64,000 bases of DNA from Clostridiales bacterium FE2011. Its GTDB lineage: Bacteria; Bacillota; Clostridia; Christensenellales; Aristaeellaceae. Below the pieces are notes generated by a model. The model saw nothing but the letters and a program-made list of their open reading frames with translations, was not told the DNA's origin and made no database searches. Shown here piece after piece: positions 32,063 to 40,818 of this stretch. The position numbers were made by a program, and so were the translations under genes. Location: contig CP069418.1 in the NCBI GenBank assembly GCA_017569305.1, positions 3,038,001 through 3,102,000 of the forward strand. The letters run 5' to 3'. How positions within the stretch are numbered: position 1 is the stretch's first letter; each line of letters starts with the position of its first letter.

Positions 32063-33333
32063 TCCGGATTATGAAATACGGCGAGGTATCCAATGACGAG
32101 ATCTTCGACCGGGCCATGCCCACCGTGAATGTGACCGATAAGGTGGCGGAGATCATCCGCAACGTAAGGGAGATGGGAGACGAAGCCCTGCTTGAATATA
32201 CGGCAAGGTTCGACGGCGCGAAACTGGACAACGTGCTGGTGACTCCTGAAGAAATGGAAGAGGCGCTGGCACAGATAACGCCTGATTTTATGGCGATCCT
32301 GGAGAAGGCGGCCGCCAATATCCGCAAGTTTCACAGCCGGCAGGTGCGCAATTCCTTCATTATAAATGATGAACCCGGCGTGGTAATGGGACAGAAAGTC
32401 ATTCCGGTGGACCGGGCCGGCATCTATGTGCCGGGGGGAACTGCTCCGCTTTCCTCCACGGTGCTGATGGACGTGATTCCAGCAAAGATTGCAGGGGTAA
32501 AGGAAGTAGTGCTGACCACACCTCCGGGAAAAGACGGAAAGATCAACGCGGCGATCCTGGCCGCGGCGAAAGTGGCAGGGGCAGACCGTATTGTGAAGGC
32601 GGGCGGCGCGCAGGCGATTGCGGCTCTGGCATACGGAACTGAATCCGTGCCGAAGACGGATAAAATCGTGGGACCCGGCAACGCGTTTGTGGCAGAAGCG
32701 AAACGGCAGGTCTACGGCGTTGTTTCCATTGATATGATTGCCGGCCCCAGTGAAATCCTGGTAGCGGCTGACGGCAAATCCAATCCCGCCTACCTGGCGG
32801 CAGACCTGCTGAGCCAGGCTGAACATGATAAGGTTGCCAGCGCCGTGCTGGTGACTGATTCCATGGAACTGGCTGAAAAGGTGCGGGATGAGCTGGAGAA
32901 GCAGATTCCGCAGCTGGAACGGGCTGATATTGCAAGGGTATCCATCGACAACAACGGCAAGATCATTGTGGCGGATGACCTGAGAACTGTCATTGATATT
33001 GCCAATGAAATTGCGCCGGAGCACCTTGAGCTTTGTGTGGACAATCCGTTTGACTGGCTGGACAGCATCCGGCACGCCGGATCAGTTTTCCTCGGACGCA
33101 ACTGTCCGGAAGCGCTGGGGGATTATCTGGCCGGGCCGAATCACACGCTGCCGACACAGGGTACCGCAAAGTTCTCCAGTCCTCTTTCTGTAGATGACTT
33201 TGTGAAGAAAACACAGTATACTTATTTCACCAGGGACGCGCTGGCGGCAGTAGCCGAAGACGTGGCAGCCTTTGCCCGGATGGAGGGACTGACAGGGCAT
33301 GCGCGCAGTGCGCTGATCAGGACAAAGCAATAA
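32059..33333 (+). CDS. hisD: Histidinol dehydrogenase
   Basis: A 424-residue enzyme of the last two oxidation steps (histidinol to histidine with NAD). Conserved parts include VDRAGIYVPGGTAPLSSTVL, GGAQAIAALAYGTESVPKTD, KIVGPGNAFVAEAKRQVYGV, DMIAGPSEILV and DLLSQAEHDKVASAVLVTDS, with the zinc ligands of the QAEHD segment, and GPNHTLPT near the end. Length is standard. ATGA overlap with hisG. Confidence 0.96.
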   Translation: MIRIMKYGEVSNDEIFDRAMPTVNVTDKVAEIIRNVREMGDEALLEYTARFDGAKLDNVLVTPEEMEEALAQITPDFMAILEKAAANIRKFHSRQVRNSFIINDEPGVVMGQKVIPVDRAGIYVPGGTAPLSSTVLMDVIPAKIAGVKEVVLTTPPGKDGKINAAILAAAKVAGADRIVKAGGAQAIAALAYGTESVPKTDKIVGPGNAFVAEAKRQVYGVVSIDMIAGPSEILVAADGKSNPAYLAADLLSQAEHDKVASAVLVTDSMELAEKVRDELEKQIPQLERADIARVSIDNNGKIIVADDLRTVIDIANEIAPEHLELCVDNPFDWLDSIRHAGSVFLGRNCPEALGDYLAGPNHTLPTQGTAKFSSPLSVDDFVKKTQYTYFTRDALAAVAEDVAAFARMEGLTGHARSALIRTKQ

Positions 33334-33347
33334 TATTGCATTGTCCT

Positions 33348-33376
33348 GAATTCACAATTCATAATTATGGATTGTG
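33348..33376 (+). repeat. AATTCAN repeat with near-palindromic end
   Basis: GAATTCACAATTCATAATTATG, split here only by listing, continues to GATTGTG: heptamers plus an inverted copy, so 33353-33376 is a 24-base near-perfect palindrome (CACAAT...ATTGTG). It lies between hisD and hisC, 14 bases after the hisD stop. Confidence 0.65.
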
Positions 33377-33406
33377 TTACCAGATTAAACGAAGGGACTG
33401 AGTGTT

Positions 33407-34471
33407 ATGAGCCGGTTTTTTTCGGATAAGTATAAAGATCTGGAGCCGTATACTCCCGGTGAACAGCCGAGAGACCAGAAATATATCAAACTGAATACGA
33501 ATGAGAATCCTTATCCGCCGCTGCCGGAAGTAGCCGAGGCAGTCAGAAAGGCAAGCGAAAAGCTGTATCTCTATTCTGATACGGAATGTGTGGAACTGAG
33601 AAAAAACCTGGCAGAAAGGTTGAATGTATCCCCGGATGAGCTGCTGATGACCAATGGCTCGGATGAGATCCTCAATTTTGCCTTTATGGCGTTTTGCGAT
33701 AAACACACTCCGGCCTACTTTGCAGATGTGACCTATGGCTTTTATCCGGTATTCGCGGATATCAACCAGGTTCCCTATGAAGAGATTCCCCTGAAGGAAG
33801 ACCTGACAATTGATATCACCGATTATTTCCAGAAAGCCGGTACGATCTTCATCGCCAATCCGAACGCACCGACGGCCATTGCGCTGCGGCGAAGCGAAAT
33901 AGAGGAAATCCTGAAGCAGAACCTCTACAACGTCGTGGTTGTGGACGAGGCATATGTGGATTTCGGAGCGGAAAGCTGCGTACCGCTGATTAAGGAATAT
34001 GACAACCTGCTGGTCACACAGACCTTCTCCAAGTCCCGCTCTATGGCCGGCGCCCGGCTGGGAATGGGTATCGGCAATCCGGAACTGATCCGTGACCTGA
34101 ACGCAATCAAGTATTCGCTCAATCCTTATAACGTTAATTCTTTGACATCCGCGGCCGGCGTAGCCAGCCTGAAACTGGATGAATATAATAAGAAAAACTG
34201 CGAGATTATCATGGAAACCCGCAGCCGGACCGAAAGGGCTCTGCGTGAACTGGGCTTTGAGATGACTACTTCGCAGACCAATTTCCTCTTTGCCCGGCAT
34301 CCGGCCATATCCGGTGAAGATCTGTATCTGGAGCTGAAAAAGAAGGGAATCCTGATCCGTCACTTTAATAAGGAACGGATCAAGGATTATAACCGGATTA
34401 CCATCGGCACACCCGAACAGATGGAGACGCTGGTGGCAACCATCAAACAGGTATTGGAGGGAAAAGCATGA
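33407..34471 (+). CDS. hisC: Histidinol-phosphate aminotransferase
   Basis: A 354-residue fold-type I PLP enzyme that converts imidazoleacetol-phosphate to histidinol-phosphate. Visible features are YIKLNTNENPYPPLPEVAEA, LLMTNGSDEILNFAFMAFCD, TIFIANPNAPTAIALRRSEI, VVVDEAYVDFGAES and the PLP-lysine region TQTFSKSRSMAGARLGMGIG. C-terminal LIRHFNKERIKDYNRITIGT is typical of HisC. It starts after a 73-base gap that contains the heptamer repeat. Confidence 0.94.
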   Translation: MSRFFSDKYKDLEPYTPGEQPRDQKYIKLNTNENPYPPLPEVAEAVRKASEKLYLYSDTECVELRKNLAERLNVSPDELLMTNGSDEILNFAFMAFCDKHTPAYFADVTYGFYPVFADINQVPYEEIPLKEDLTIDITDYFQKAGTIFIANPNAPTAIALRRSEIEEILKQNLYNVVVVDEAYVDFGAESCVPLIKEYDNLLVTQTFSKSRSMAGARLGMGIGNPELIRDLNAIKYSLNPYNVNSLTSAAGVASLKLDEYNKKNCEIIMETRSRTERALRELGFEMTTSQTNFLFARHPAISGEDLYLELKKKGILIRHFNKERIKDYNRITIGTPEQMETLVATIKQVLEGKA

Positions 34472-35055
34472 GACAGGCTGAAGTGAGCCGCAAAACCGGC
34501 GAAACAGATATCCGGCTCCGGCTGGAACTGGACGGAACAGGCAAGAGCGTTATCGATACCGGCGTAGGCTTCCTGGATCACATGCTGACGCTGTTCGCAC
34601 GGCACGGGCGCTTTGATCTGGAGGTTTCGTGCAAGGGAGACACTTATGTGGATGATCATCACTCCGTGGAGGATATCGGCATTGCCCTGGGCAAAGCGTT
34701 TGAAAAGGCCCTGGGAGACAAAAAGGGAATCATCCGTTACGGCAGTACCATCCTGCCCATGGATGAAAGCCTGATTCTCAGCGCAGTGGATCTTTCCGGA
34801 CGCGGCCTGCTGGTGTATGACCTGCAGATCCCTGCCGAGAAGGTTGGCACCTTTGATACGGAACTGACGGAAGAATTCTTCCGGGCATTGGCTCACAACG
34901 CCTGCGCTACGCTGCACATCAAACAGCTTTCCGGCGGAAACAGCCACCACATTATTGAAGGAGCTTTCAAGAGTGTGGCCCGCAGCCTGCGGGCTGCCGT
35001 GGCTATTGATCCGGCCTGTGCGGATGAAATTCCTTCGACGAAAGGAGTTCTGTGA
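34468..35055 (+). CDS. hisB: Imidazoleglycerol-phosphate dehydratase
   Basis: A 195-residue monofunctional HisB. Metal-binding motifs are GFLDHMLTLFARHGRFDLEV and DDHHSVEDIGIALGKAF in the first half, and the matching C-terminal EEFFRALAHNACATLHIKQL with SGGNSHHIIEGAFKSVARSL. It lacks the HAD histidinol-phosphatase domain of proteobacterial HisB, so phosphatase activity must come from elsewhere, here the PHP gene at 37947. ATGA overlap with hisC and GGAGGG before the start. Confidence 0.95.
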   Translation: MRQAEVSRKTGETDIRLRLELDGTGKSVIDTGVGFLDHMLTLFARHGRFDLEVSCKGDTYVDDHHSVEDIGIALGKAFEKALGDKKGIIRYGSTILPMDESLILSAVDLSGRGLLVYDLQIPAEKVGTFDTELTEEFFRALAHNACATLHIKQLSGGNSHHIIEGAFKSVARSLRAAVAIDPACADEIPSTKGVL

Positions 35056-35675
35056 TGATTGCGATCATCGACTACGGCGTCGGGAATCTGTTTTCCCTGC
35101 GGTCTTCGTTCGCAGCCATTGGACAGGATGCGATGGTGACCAGCGATATTGAAGAGATCCGCAGGGCAGACCGGCTGATTCTGCCCGGCGTCGGCGCTTT
35201 CCAGGACGCAGCGGAAAAACTGCGGGCTTCCGGGATGGACAAGGCAGTGAAAGAAGAAGCAGCCAGGGGAAAACCGCTGATGGGTGTGTGCCTGGGCATG
35301 CAGATGCTGTTTGAACGCAGCTATGAATACGGTGTACATGAAGGCCTTGGCCTTCTGAAGGGTGAGATCCGGCCTATTGAAGAACGGATTCCCGCGGGAC
35401 TCAAGATTCCCCAGATGGGCTGGAATGCCCTGAAGATCGTGAAGGAATCCCCGCTGCTGAAGTACACACGGGAAGGCGAGTATGTATACTTTGTTCATTC
35501 CTACAGTGCGGTAAACTGTGAGGAAAGCCTGCTGGCCGTGACGGAATACGGCTCAGACCTGACGGCCTGCGTTGGCAAAGGCAATGTGTTCGGCTGTCAG
35601 TTCCATCCGGAAAAGAGCAGCGACGTTGGCCTGCGGATCCTGAAAGCCTTCTGTGAAATAGGAGTAAACGAATAA
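35055..35675 (+). CDS. hisH: Imidazole glycerol phosphate synthase, glutamine amidotransferase subunit
   Basis: A 206-residue class I glutaminase that supplies ammonia to HisF. MIAIIDYGVGNLFSL starts the protein; KPLMGVCLGMQMLFERSYEY holds the nucleophilic Cys near residue 77, and GCQFHPEKSSDVG the catalytic His and Glu. ATG 35055 follows AAAGGAG by 7 bases and shares bases with the hisB stop (TGATG); a GTG one codon earlier is possible. Confidence 0.95.
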   Translation: MIAIIDYGVGNLFSLRSSFAAIGQDAMVTSDIEEIRRADRLILPGVGAFQDAAEKLRASGMDKAVKEEAARGKPLMGVCLGMQMLFERSYEYGVHEGLGLLKGEIRPIEERIPAGLKIPQMGWNALKIVKESPLLKYTREGEYVYFVHSYSAVNCEESLLAVTEYGSDLTACVGKGNVFGCQFHPEKSSDVGLRILKAFCEIGVNE

Positions 35676-35676
35676 G

Positions 35677-36390
35677 ATGATTTTATTTCCGGCAATAGAT
35701 TTATATGAAGGCAAGGCTGTGCGCCTGTATAAGGGCGATTACACCCAGATGACGGTTTACAGCGAGCATCCGGAAGAAATTGCCATGGACTTTGCGGCAC
35801 AGGGCGCTACCCATGCGCATCTGGTGGACCTGGAGGGTGCTAAGAGCGGCACGACACCGAACCTGGATACAGTACTGAAGCTTAAAGAGACGGCAGGCCT
35901 GTTCTGTGAGATCGGCGGCGGTATCCGCAGCATGAAAACTGTGAAGACCTATCTTTCCGCCGGGCTGGACCGGGTGATCCTGGGAACGGCAGCGGTGGAG
36001 GATCCAGCATTCCTGCGGGAAACCGTGGACACCTATGGAGAAAAGATAGCCGTAGGTGTGGACGTCCGGGACGGTTATGTGGCTATCAAGGGATGGATGG
36101 AAAAATCCGCCCTGGAGTTTATGGCATTCTGCCGGCAGATGGAAAGTATCGGGGTAAAGACCCTGATCTGCACAGATATTTCCCGGGACGGTGCCATGAG
36201 GGGAACAAACCGGGAAATGTACCGGCAGTTATCTGAAAGCCTGGGTCTGCAGATCACGGCCTCCGGCGGGGTATCCACCCTGGAGGATGTGGAGAGCCTG
36301 CGGAAGATGAACCTGTACGGCGCCATCATCGGCAAGGCATACTATACCGGGGATATTGACCTGAAGAAAGCAATAGAGGTGGCACGGTGA
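35677..36390 (+). CDS. hisA: ProFAR isomerase (HisA)
   Basis: A 237-residue beta/alpha-barrel isomerase acting on ProFAR. LFPAIDLYEGKAVRLYKGDY carries the first catalytic Asp, HLVDLEGAKSGTTPNL and EIGGGIRSMKTVKTYLSAGL the phosphate loops, and LICTDISRDGAMRGTNREMY the second catalytic Asp. The order hisH-hisA-hisF and short spacing (1 base after hisH) are typical. Confidence 0.95.
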   Translation: MILFPAIDLYEGKAVRLYKGDYTQMTVYSEHPEEIAMDFAAQGATHAHLVDLEGAKSGTTPNLDTVLKLKETAGLFCEIGGGIRSMKTVKTYLSAGLDRVILGTAAVEDPAFLRETVDTYGEKIAVGVDVRDGYVAIKGWMEKSALEFMAFCRQMESIGVKTLICTDISRDGAMRGTNREMYRQLSESLGLQITASGGVSTLEDVESLRKMNLYGAIIGKAYYTGDIDLKKAIEVAR

Positions 36391-37145
36391 TTACGAAGCG
36401 AATCATTCCCTGCCTGGACGTGAAGGACGGACGGGTGGTCAAGGGTGTCAACTTCCAGAAGCTCGGGGATGTGGCGTCCCCGGTGGAACTGGCTAAGTAT
36501 TACAGCGAGAACGGCGCGGATGAGCTGGTGTTTTATGACATAACAGCTTCTGCTGAAGGCCGGGCGCTGTTCACGGATATCCTGACGGAAACGGCACGTA
36601 CGGTATTTATCCCCCTGACAGTGGGCGGCGGCATCAATACCACGGATGACTTTGACCGGGTGCTGAAGTGCGGTGCGGACAAGGTGTCGGTTAATTCCGG
36701 CGCGATTCGGGACCCTTCGCTGGTAGGCAAGGCGGCAAAGCTTTACGGCGACCAGTGCGTGGTGCTGAGCGTGGACGTGAAGCGCGTGGACGGCGTTTTC
36801 AGGATTTTTGCCAAAGGCGGCCGGGAGAATACCGGCATGGAAGCGATTGAATGGGTCCGCCGGTGCGTCGGAGAAGGTGCCGGAGAGGTCGTGGTCAACT
36901 CCATGGACACAGACGGTGTGAAGCAGGGGTTCGACCTGGAACTGCTGGAGAAGGTCTGCGACGTGGTGAAGGTGCCGGTAATTGCGTCCGGCGGCGCAGG
37001 GTGTATTGAGGATTTCATCACGCTGTTCAAGGCGCTGCCCGGAGTGGATGCGGGGCTGGCGGCTTCGATCTTCCACTTCGGTGAAGTGGCGATCAATGAT
37101 CTGAAAGCCGAAATGAAACGGAACGGCATTCCGGCGAGGATATAA
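36387..37145 (+). CDS. hisF: Imidazole glycerol phosphate synthase, cyclase subunit
   Basis: A 252-residue beta/alpha-barrel that, with HisH, makes IGP and AICAR. KRIIPCLDVKDGRVVKGVNF bears the first catalytic Asp; LTVGGGINTTDDFDRVLKCG, ADKVSVNSGAIRDPSLVG and VVVNSMDTDGVKQGFDLELL give the remaining phosphate and Asp sites. GTG start overlaps the hisA stop (GTGA). The AICAR produced links to the purine pathway, represented by purC at 44531. Confidence 0.96.
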   Translation: MITKRIIPCLDVKDGRVVKGVNFQKLGDVASPVELAKYYSENGADELVFYDITASAEGRALFTDILTETARTVFIPLTVGGGINTTDDFDRVLKCGADKVSVNSGAIRDPSLVGKAAKLYGDQCVVLSVDVKRVDGVFRIFAKGGRENTGMEAIEWVRRCVGEGAGEVVVNSMDTDGVKQGFDLELLEKVCDVVKVPVIASGGAGCIEDFITLFKALPGVDAGLAASIFHFGEVAINDLKAEMKRNGIPARI

Positions 37146-37147
37146 GG

Positions 37148-37285
37148 GAATTCACAATTCATAATTCACAATTATGGATTGTGAAAAACCAAATCATATG
37201 GTTATACAAAACAAGGAACTGCAATCATCTTTCATAGAGAATCAGTAACTGGCATTATGAATTATGAATTGTGAATTATGAATTT
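37148..37285 (+). repeat. AATTCAN repeats in inverted pair between hisF and hisIE
   Basis: A tract of AATTCAN heptamers at 37148-37183 and an inverted tract (ATTATGAATT units) at 37254-37285 flank about 70 unique bases. The whole fills the 154-base gap between hisF and hisIE; the two ends can pair. It looks like a small palindromic element, but no target duplication was identified. Confidence 0.6.
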
Positions 37286-37299
37286 GGAGGAGAATAGAG

Positions 37300-37947
37300 A
37301 TGCTGAACATCGATGAACTGAAGTTTGACGAGAAGGGCCTGATTCCGGCCGTTGTGGTGGATGCGGAGAACGGGAAAGTGCTGATGATGGCCTATATGAA
37401 CAGGGAAAGCCTGAAGATTTCCATGGAGAAAGGCCTGACCTGCTTCTGGAGCCGGAGCCGCCAGGAACTTTGGCTGAAGGGAGAAACCAGCGGAAACTAT
37501 CAGCATATCGTGTCCATTACGGCGGACTGCGACCGGGATACGCTGCTGGTGAAGGTGGAAAAGGACGGTCCGGCCTGCCACACGGGCAACGAAACCTGTT
37601 TCAATGACGTGATCTGGGAGAGCGACGAACTGCATGAGTTTACCTACGAGGGCCTCATGGAACTGATCGCCGGCCGGAAGACGGAGAAGAAGGAAGGCTC
37701 CTATACCACCTACCTGTTCGAGAAGGGACTGGACAAGATCCTGAAGAAGGTGGGCGAGGAGACCACTGAGGTGATTATCGCGGCCAAGGATAAGGATAAG
37801 AAGAATACGATCTATGAGATCGCGGACCTGACCTACCATGTGATGGTGCTGATGATTGAAGCAGGTATTTCCCTGGATGATATCCATAAGGAACTGGCAT
37901 CCCGCCATGTGATTGATCACAAGGTGAAGCAGGAGAAAATGGTCTGA
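37300..37947 (+). CDS. hisIE: Bifunctional phosphoribosyl-AMP cyclohydrolase / PR-ATP pyrophosphatase
   Basis: A 215-residue fusion. Residues 1-115 are His[41 protein letters not shown] and the zinc site [20 protein letters not shown]. Residues about 125-210 are His[41 protein letters not shown], an all-helical pyrophosphatase with the E-E-x-x-E and D-x-x-Y pattern. Start follows GGAGGAG. It completes the set of pathway enzymes before the phosphatase. Confidence 0.95.
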   Translation: MLNIDELKFDEKGLIPAVVVDAENGKVLMMAYMNRESLKISMEKGLTCFWSRSRQELWLKGETSGNYQHIVSITADCDRDTLLVKVEKDGPACHTGNETCFNDVIWESDELHEFTYEGLMELIAGRKTEKKEGSYTTYLFEKGLDKILKKVGEETTEVIIAAKDKDKKNTIYEIADLTYHVMVLMIEAGISLDDIHKELASRHVIDHKVKQEKMV

Positions 37948-38720
37948 TGAGAGATCTGCACATGCATACTGTCTTCTCTGACGGAAAGAATACTCCGGAG
38001 GAGATGGTTCAGGAAGCGATCAGGCTGGGCCTGGATACCGTTGGGATCTCTGACCACAGCCATCTGGATCCCTGCGGTATGACACTGGAAACCAGTGCCG
38101 AATACAGGGCGGAAATCGCCCGGCTGAAGGAGAAGTATGCCGGCCGGATCCGGGTGCTGTGCGGCCTGGAACGGGATTTTATCTCGGATGATTTTGCGGA
38201 ATATGATTATGTGATCGGATCGGTTCACCTGCTGACGATGCCGGACGGACACCATGTGTCAATAGACTGGACGGCGGATAAACAGCGGGAAGGCGTGGAA
38301 AAGTATTTCGGAGGCGACTGGTACGCTTTCGCGGAAGCTTTTTATGAGACGGAAGCAAAGGTTGTGGAAGTAACGAAGTGTGACATTATCGGACACTTTG
38401 ATCTGATCACAAAGTTCATAGAGCAGGAACCTGCTTTTGACGTACATCATCCCCGGTATGTGAAGGCATGGCAGAAAGCGGCGGATACCCTGCTGAAGAC
38501 CGGGAAACCTTTTGAGATCAATACGGGGGCTATTTCCCGGGGATACCGTACTTCACCTTATCCCGCCAGGGAGATCCGGGATTATATCCGGGCACACGGC
38601 GGGAAGCTGATCCTTTCCAGCGACAGCCACAGCAAAGAAACAATCGCATTTAAGTTTGAAGAATATGCTGATGAGGCGGATCCTCAAATTCAGAATTCAG
38701 AATTCAGAATTCAGAATTAA
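37947..38720 (+). CDS. hisK: PHP-family histidinol-phosphatase
   Basis: A 257-residue PHP phosphoesterase that likely provides the histidinol-phosphatase step missing from the monofunctional HisB. Metal motifs: DLHMHTVFSDGKNTPEEMVQ at the start, GISDHSHLDP, GLERDF, GSVHLLTM, IGHFDLITKF and LILSSDSHSKETIA. It shares a TGATG junction with hisIE, so it belongs to the operon. The last 11 codons (QIQNSEFRIQN) are the translation of an AATTCAG heptamer tract, so the original C-terminus has been replaced or extended by the repeat. Confidence 0.9.
   Translation: MRDLHMHTVFSDGKNTPEEMVQEAIRLGLDTVGISDHSHLDPCGMTLETSAEYRAEIARLKEKYAGRIRVLCGLERDFISDDFAEYDYVIGSVHLLTMPDGHHVSIDWTADKQREGVEKYFGGDWYAFAEAFYETEAKVVEVTKCDIIGHFDLITKFIEQEPAFDVHHPRYVKAWQKAADTLLKTGKPFEINTGAISRGYRTSPYPAREIRDYIRAHGGKLILSSDSHSKETIAFKFEEYADEADPQIQNSEFRIQN
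38687..38720 (+). repeat. AATTCAG heptamer tract inside a gene end
   Basis: Four exact AATTCAG units and a partial fifth end at the TAA stop of the PHP gene, so the repeat is in the coding sequence. The following 135 bases to the VWA gene contain no supported gene. Confidence 0.8.
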
Positions 38721-38855
38721 TGGTTTGGCCAGCCAATCAATTGATTGTGACAGCATGAAAAAGTTTCTGAAGAAATTCGGGAACTTTTTTTATTTGCCTG
38801 CGTCCTACAGAGTGAGACCGGGAAAACCGGTAATGAGAAAGGAGACTGAAACAAT

Positions 38856-40697
38856 ATGAAGCGGATTACGGCGATCATTCTGGCAGTGCTGATGGTGCTG
38901 GCCATTGCAGCAGGGGCCATGGGCGAGGAAAACAAAATCTGGTTCAAAGGTGATAAGGGAGAAAAGGTTACCTGGATCCAGACGAGACTGAAGGAACTGG
39001 AATACCTGGACAAAGAACCAACCGGTATTTTCGATGAAGATACAGAGCGCGCTCTGCAGGAATTCCAGCGGTATCAGGGACTGCTGGTAACCGGCATGGC
39101 GGACAGTGTTACGATGCAGCTGCTGGAAACCACCACAACAAAGAAATCGGAAACAAGAAACTGGATGTATGAAGACGTCGAGTATGAAGCAACAATGTAT
39201 GAAGCAGGCGCATCATATTCAGATTCCTTCATGAGCATGTCCACCAGTATGCCGATGAGCGGGGCACCCAGTGCAGCGGCGAAAGGCCGGATCGACTGGA
39301 ACACGGAGGAATACACAACTTTTGAAAGCAACCGTTTCCTGAGCGTGCTGACTTCTCCGCTGTCCACTTTTGCGGCAGATGTGGATACCTCCTCCTATGC
39401 CCTGTTCCGCCGGAAAGTGCTGAGCGGGGAACGGATCCCGGCGGACAGTATCCGCATTGAGGAAATGCTGAATTATTTCCATTATGATTATGTGCAGCCC
39501 AAGGCGGGTGAACCTTTCGGCGTGACAACCGAGATTGCGCCCTGTCCCTGGAATGAAAGCACGAAGCTGCTGCTGATCGGCCTGCAGGCAGCGGAAATCC
39601 GGAAGGATGAACGTCCCGGGCATAACCTGGTATTCCTGATCGACACTTCCGGCAGTATGAACGGCAGAGACCGGCTGGACCTGGTGAAACGGGCATTCCT
39701 GCTTCTGCTTGATGAGCTGGATCCGGAAGACACAATTTCCATTGTGACCTATGCAAACCGGGACCGGGTAGTACTGGAAGGTACTCCCGCAGCAGACAAA
39801 ACGCGGATCATGGAAGCTATCAGCGAGCTGGAAGCACACGGAGGAACCAATGGCAGTGCGGGTATCCTGAGGGCATATGAGATCGCCGAAAAGTACTATG
39901 TTGAAGGCGGTGTAAACCGTATCCTGCTGGCGACGGACGGTGACCTGAATGTGGGCGTTACCAGCGAAGGAGACCTGGCAGAGCTGGTGACGGAAAAGAA
40001 AAAGAACGGTATCAGCCTGACCTGCCTGGGCTTCGGCATGGGCAACTACAAGGATAACAAGATGGAAGCACTGGCGGACTACGGTGACGGCAATTGCCGG
40101 TATATCGATACCATCTACGAAGCACGGAAAGCGCTCGTGGAAGAAGGCGGCGGAACGTTTATCACCGTTGCCAAGGACGTGAAGATCCAGGTGGACTTTA
40201 ACCCGGCCATGGTGAAGGGATACCGCCTGATCGGCTATGAAGACCGTGTGATGGCTGCTGAAGACTTTGCCAACGACGAGAAGGACGGCGGTGAGATCGG
40301 CAGCGGTCACAGGATGACGGCCCTGTATGAGATTGTTCCTGCAGACTCCGATTTCAATTTCGGTGAAGTTGGAAGCCGGTACCAGGATACACAGGCTTCG
40401 GGAGACAGCGGCGACTGGCTGACGGTCAGCATTCGTGCCAAGGAGCCTGAAGGTACGGTGAGCGAACTGTACGAGTATCCTGTGAACGAGGATGCGGTCA
40501 AGGCAGAAATGAGCGAGAATATGCGGTTTGCAGCCGCGGTGGCCGAAGCTGGGATGCTGCTCAGGAACAGCGAATGGAAGGGACAGTCCACATGGGCGCA
40601 GGCGCTGGAGCTGGCCAGGGGATGCCAGAACGTGATCGGCGACGTCTACAAGGAAGAGTTTGTTTATCTTCTTACACTGTTGGAAAGAGCGGAATGA
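38856..40697 (+). CDS. Secreted VWA-domain protein with peptidoglycan-binding domain (YfbK-like)
   Basis: A 613-residue exported protein. Residues 1-24 are a signal peptide (AIILAVLMVLAIAAGAMGEE). Residues 28-95 form a PG_binding_1 domain (GDKGEKVTWIQTRLKELEYL, DTERALQEFQRYQG). A Met/Ser-rich linker follows. Residues about 165-600 match YfbK/von Willebrand proteins: FAADVDTSSYALFRRKVLSG, then the VWA domain with the MIDAS motif FLIDTSGSMNGRDRL and TDGDLNVG, and a C-terminal DUF3520-like part (MTALYEIVP, EAGMLLRNSEWKG). It probably binds a protein partner at the wall; function is unknown. AAAGGAG precedes the start. Confidence 0.85.
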   Translation: MKRITAIILAVLMVLAIAAGAMGEENKIWFKGDKGEKVTWIQTRLKELEYLDKEPTGIFDEDTERALQEFQRYQGLLVTGMADSVTMQLLETTTTKKSETRNWMYEDVEYEATMYEAGASYSDSFMSMSTSMPMSGAPSAAAKGRIDWNTEEYTTFESNRFLSVLTSPLSTFAADVDTSSYALFRRKVLSGERIPADSIRIEEMLNYFHYDYVQPKAGEPFGVTTEIAPCPWNESTKLLLIGLQAAEIRKDERPGHNLVFLIDTSGSMNGRDRLDLVKRAFLLLLDELDPEDTISIVTYANRDRVVLEGTPAADKTRIMEAISELEAHGGTNGSAGILRAYEIAEKYYVEGGVNRILLATDGDLNVGVTSEGDLAELVTEKKKNGISLTCLGFGMGNYKDNKMEALADYGDGNCRYIDTIYEARKALVEEGGGTFITVAKDVKIQVDFNPAMVKGYRLIGYEDRVMAAEDFANDEKDGGEIGSGHRMTALYEIVPADSDFNFGEVGSRYQDTQASGDSGDWLTVSIRAKEPEGTVSELYEYPVNEDAVKAEMSENMRFAAAVAEAGMLLRNSEWKGQSTWAQALELARGCQNVIGDVYKEEFVYLLTLLERAE

Positions 40698-40757
40698 AAA
40701 TGAACAATGAACAATTATGAAGGAAGATAAAAAGTCATTGAAAGAAAATAAAAAGCG

Positions 40758-40786
40758 GTGACAAAAACAGTATAAGTGAATATAAT
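40758..40786 (+). promoter_or_regulatory. Promoter of the PHP phosphoesterase gene
   Basis: GTGACA (40758-40763) and TATAAT (40781-40786) are 17 bases apart, 33 bases before the start at 40819. Confidence 0.6.
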
Positions 40787-40818
40787 GGCATGGATGCAAA
40801 TCCGGAAGGAGAACAACC

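Noticed and set aside
38656..38859. Small plus-strand frame between the PHP and VWA genes, including a 34-residue MKKFLKK frame
   Set aside because: No ribosome-binding site before the ATG at 38755; the first part is the shifted reading of the heptamer repeat.
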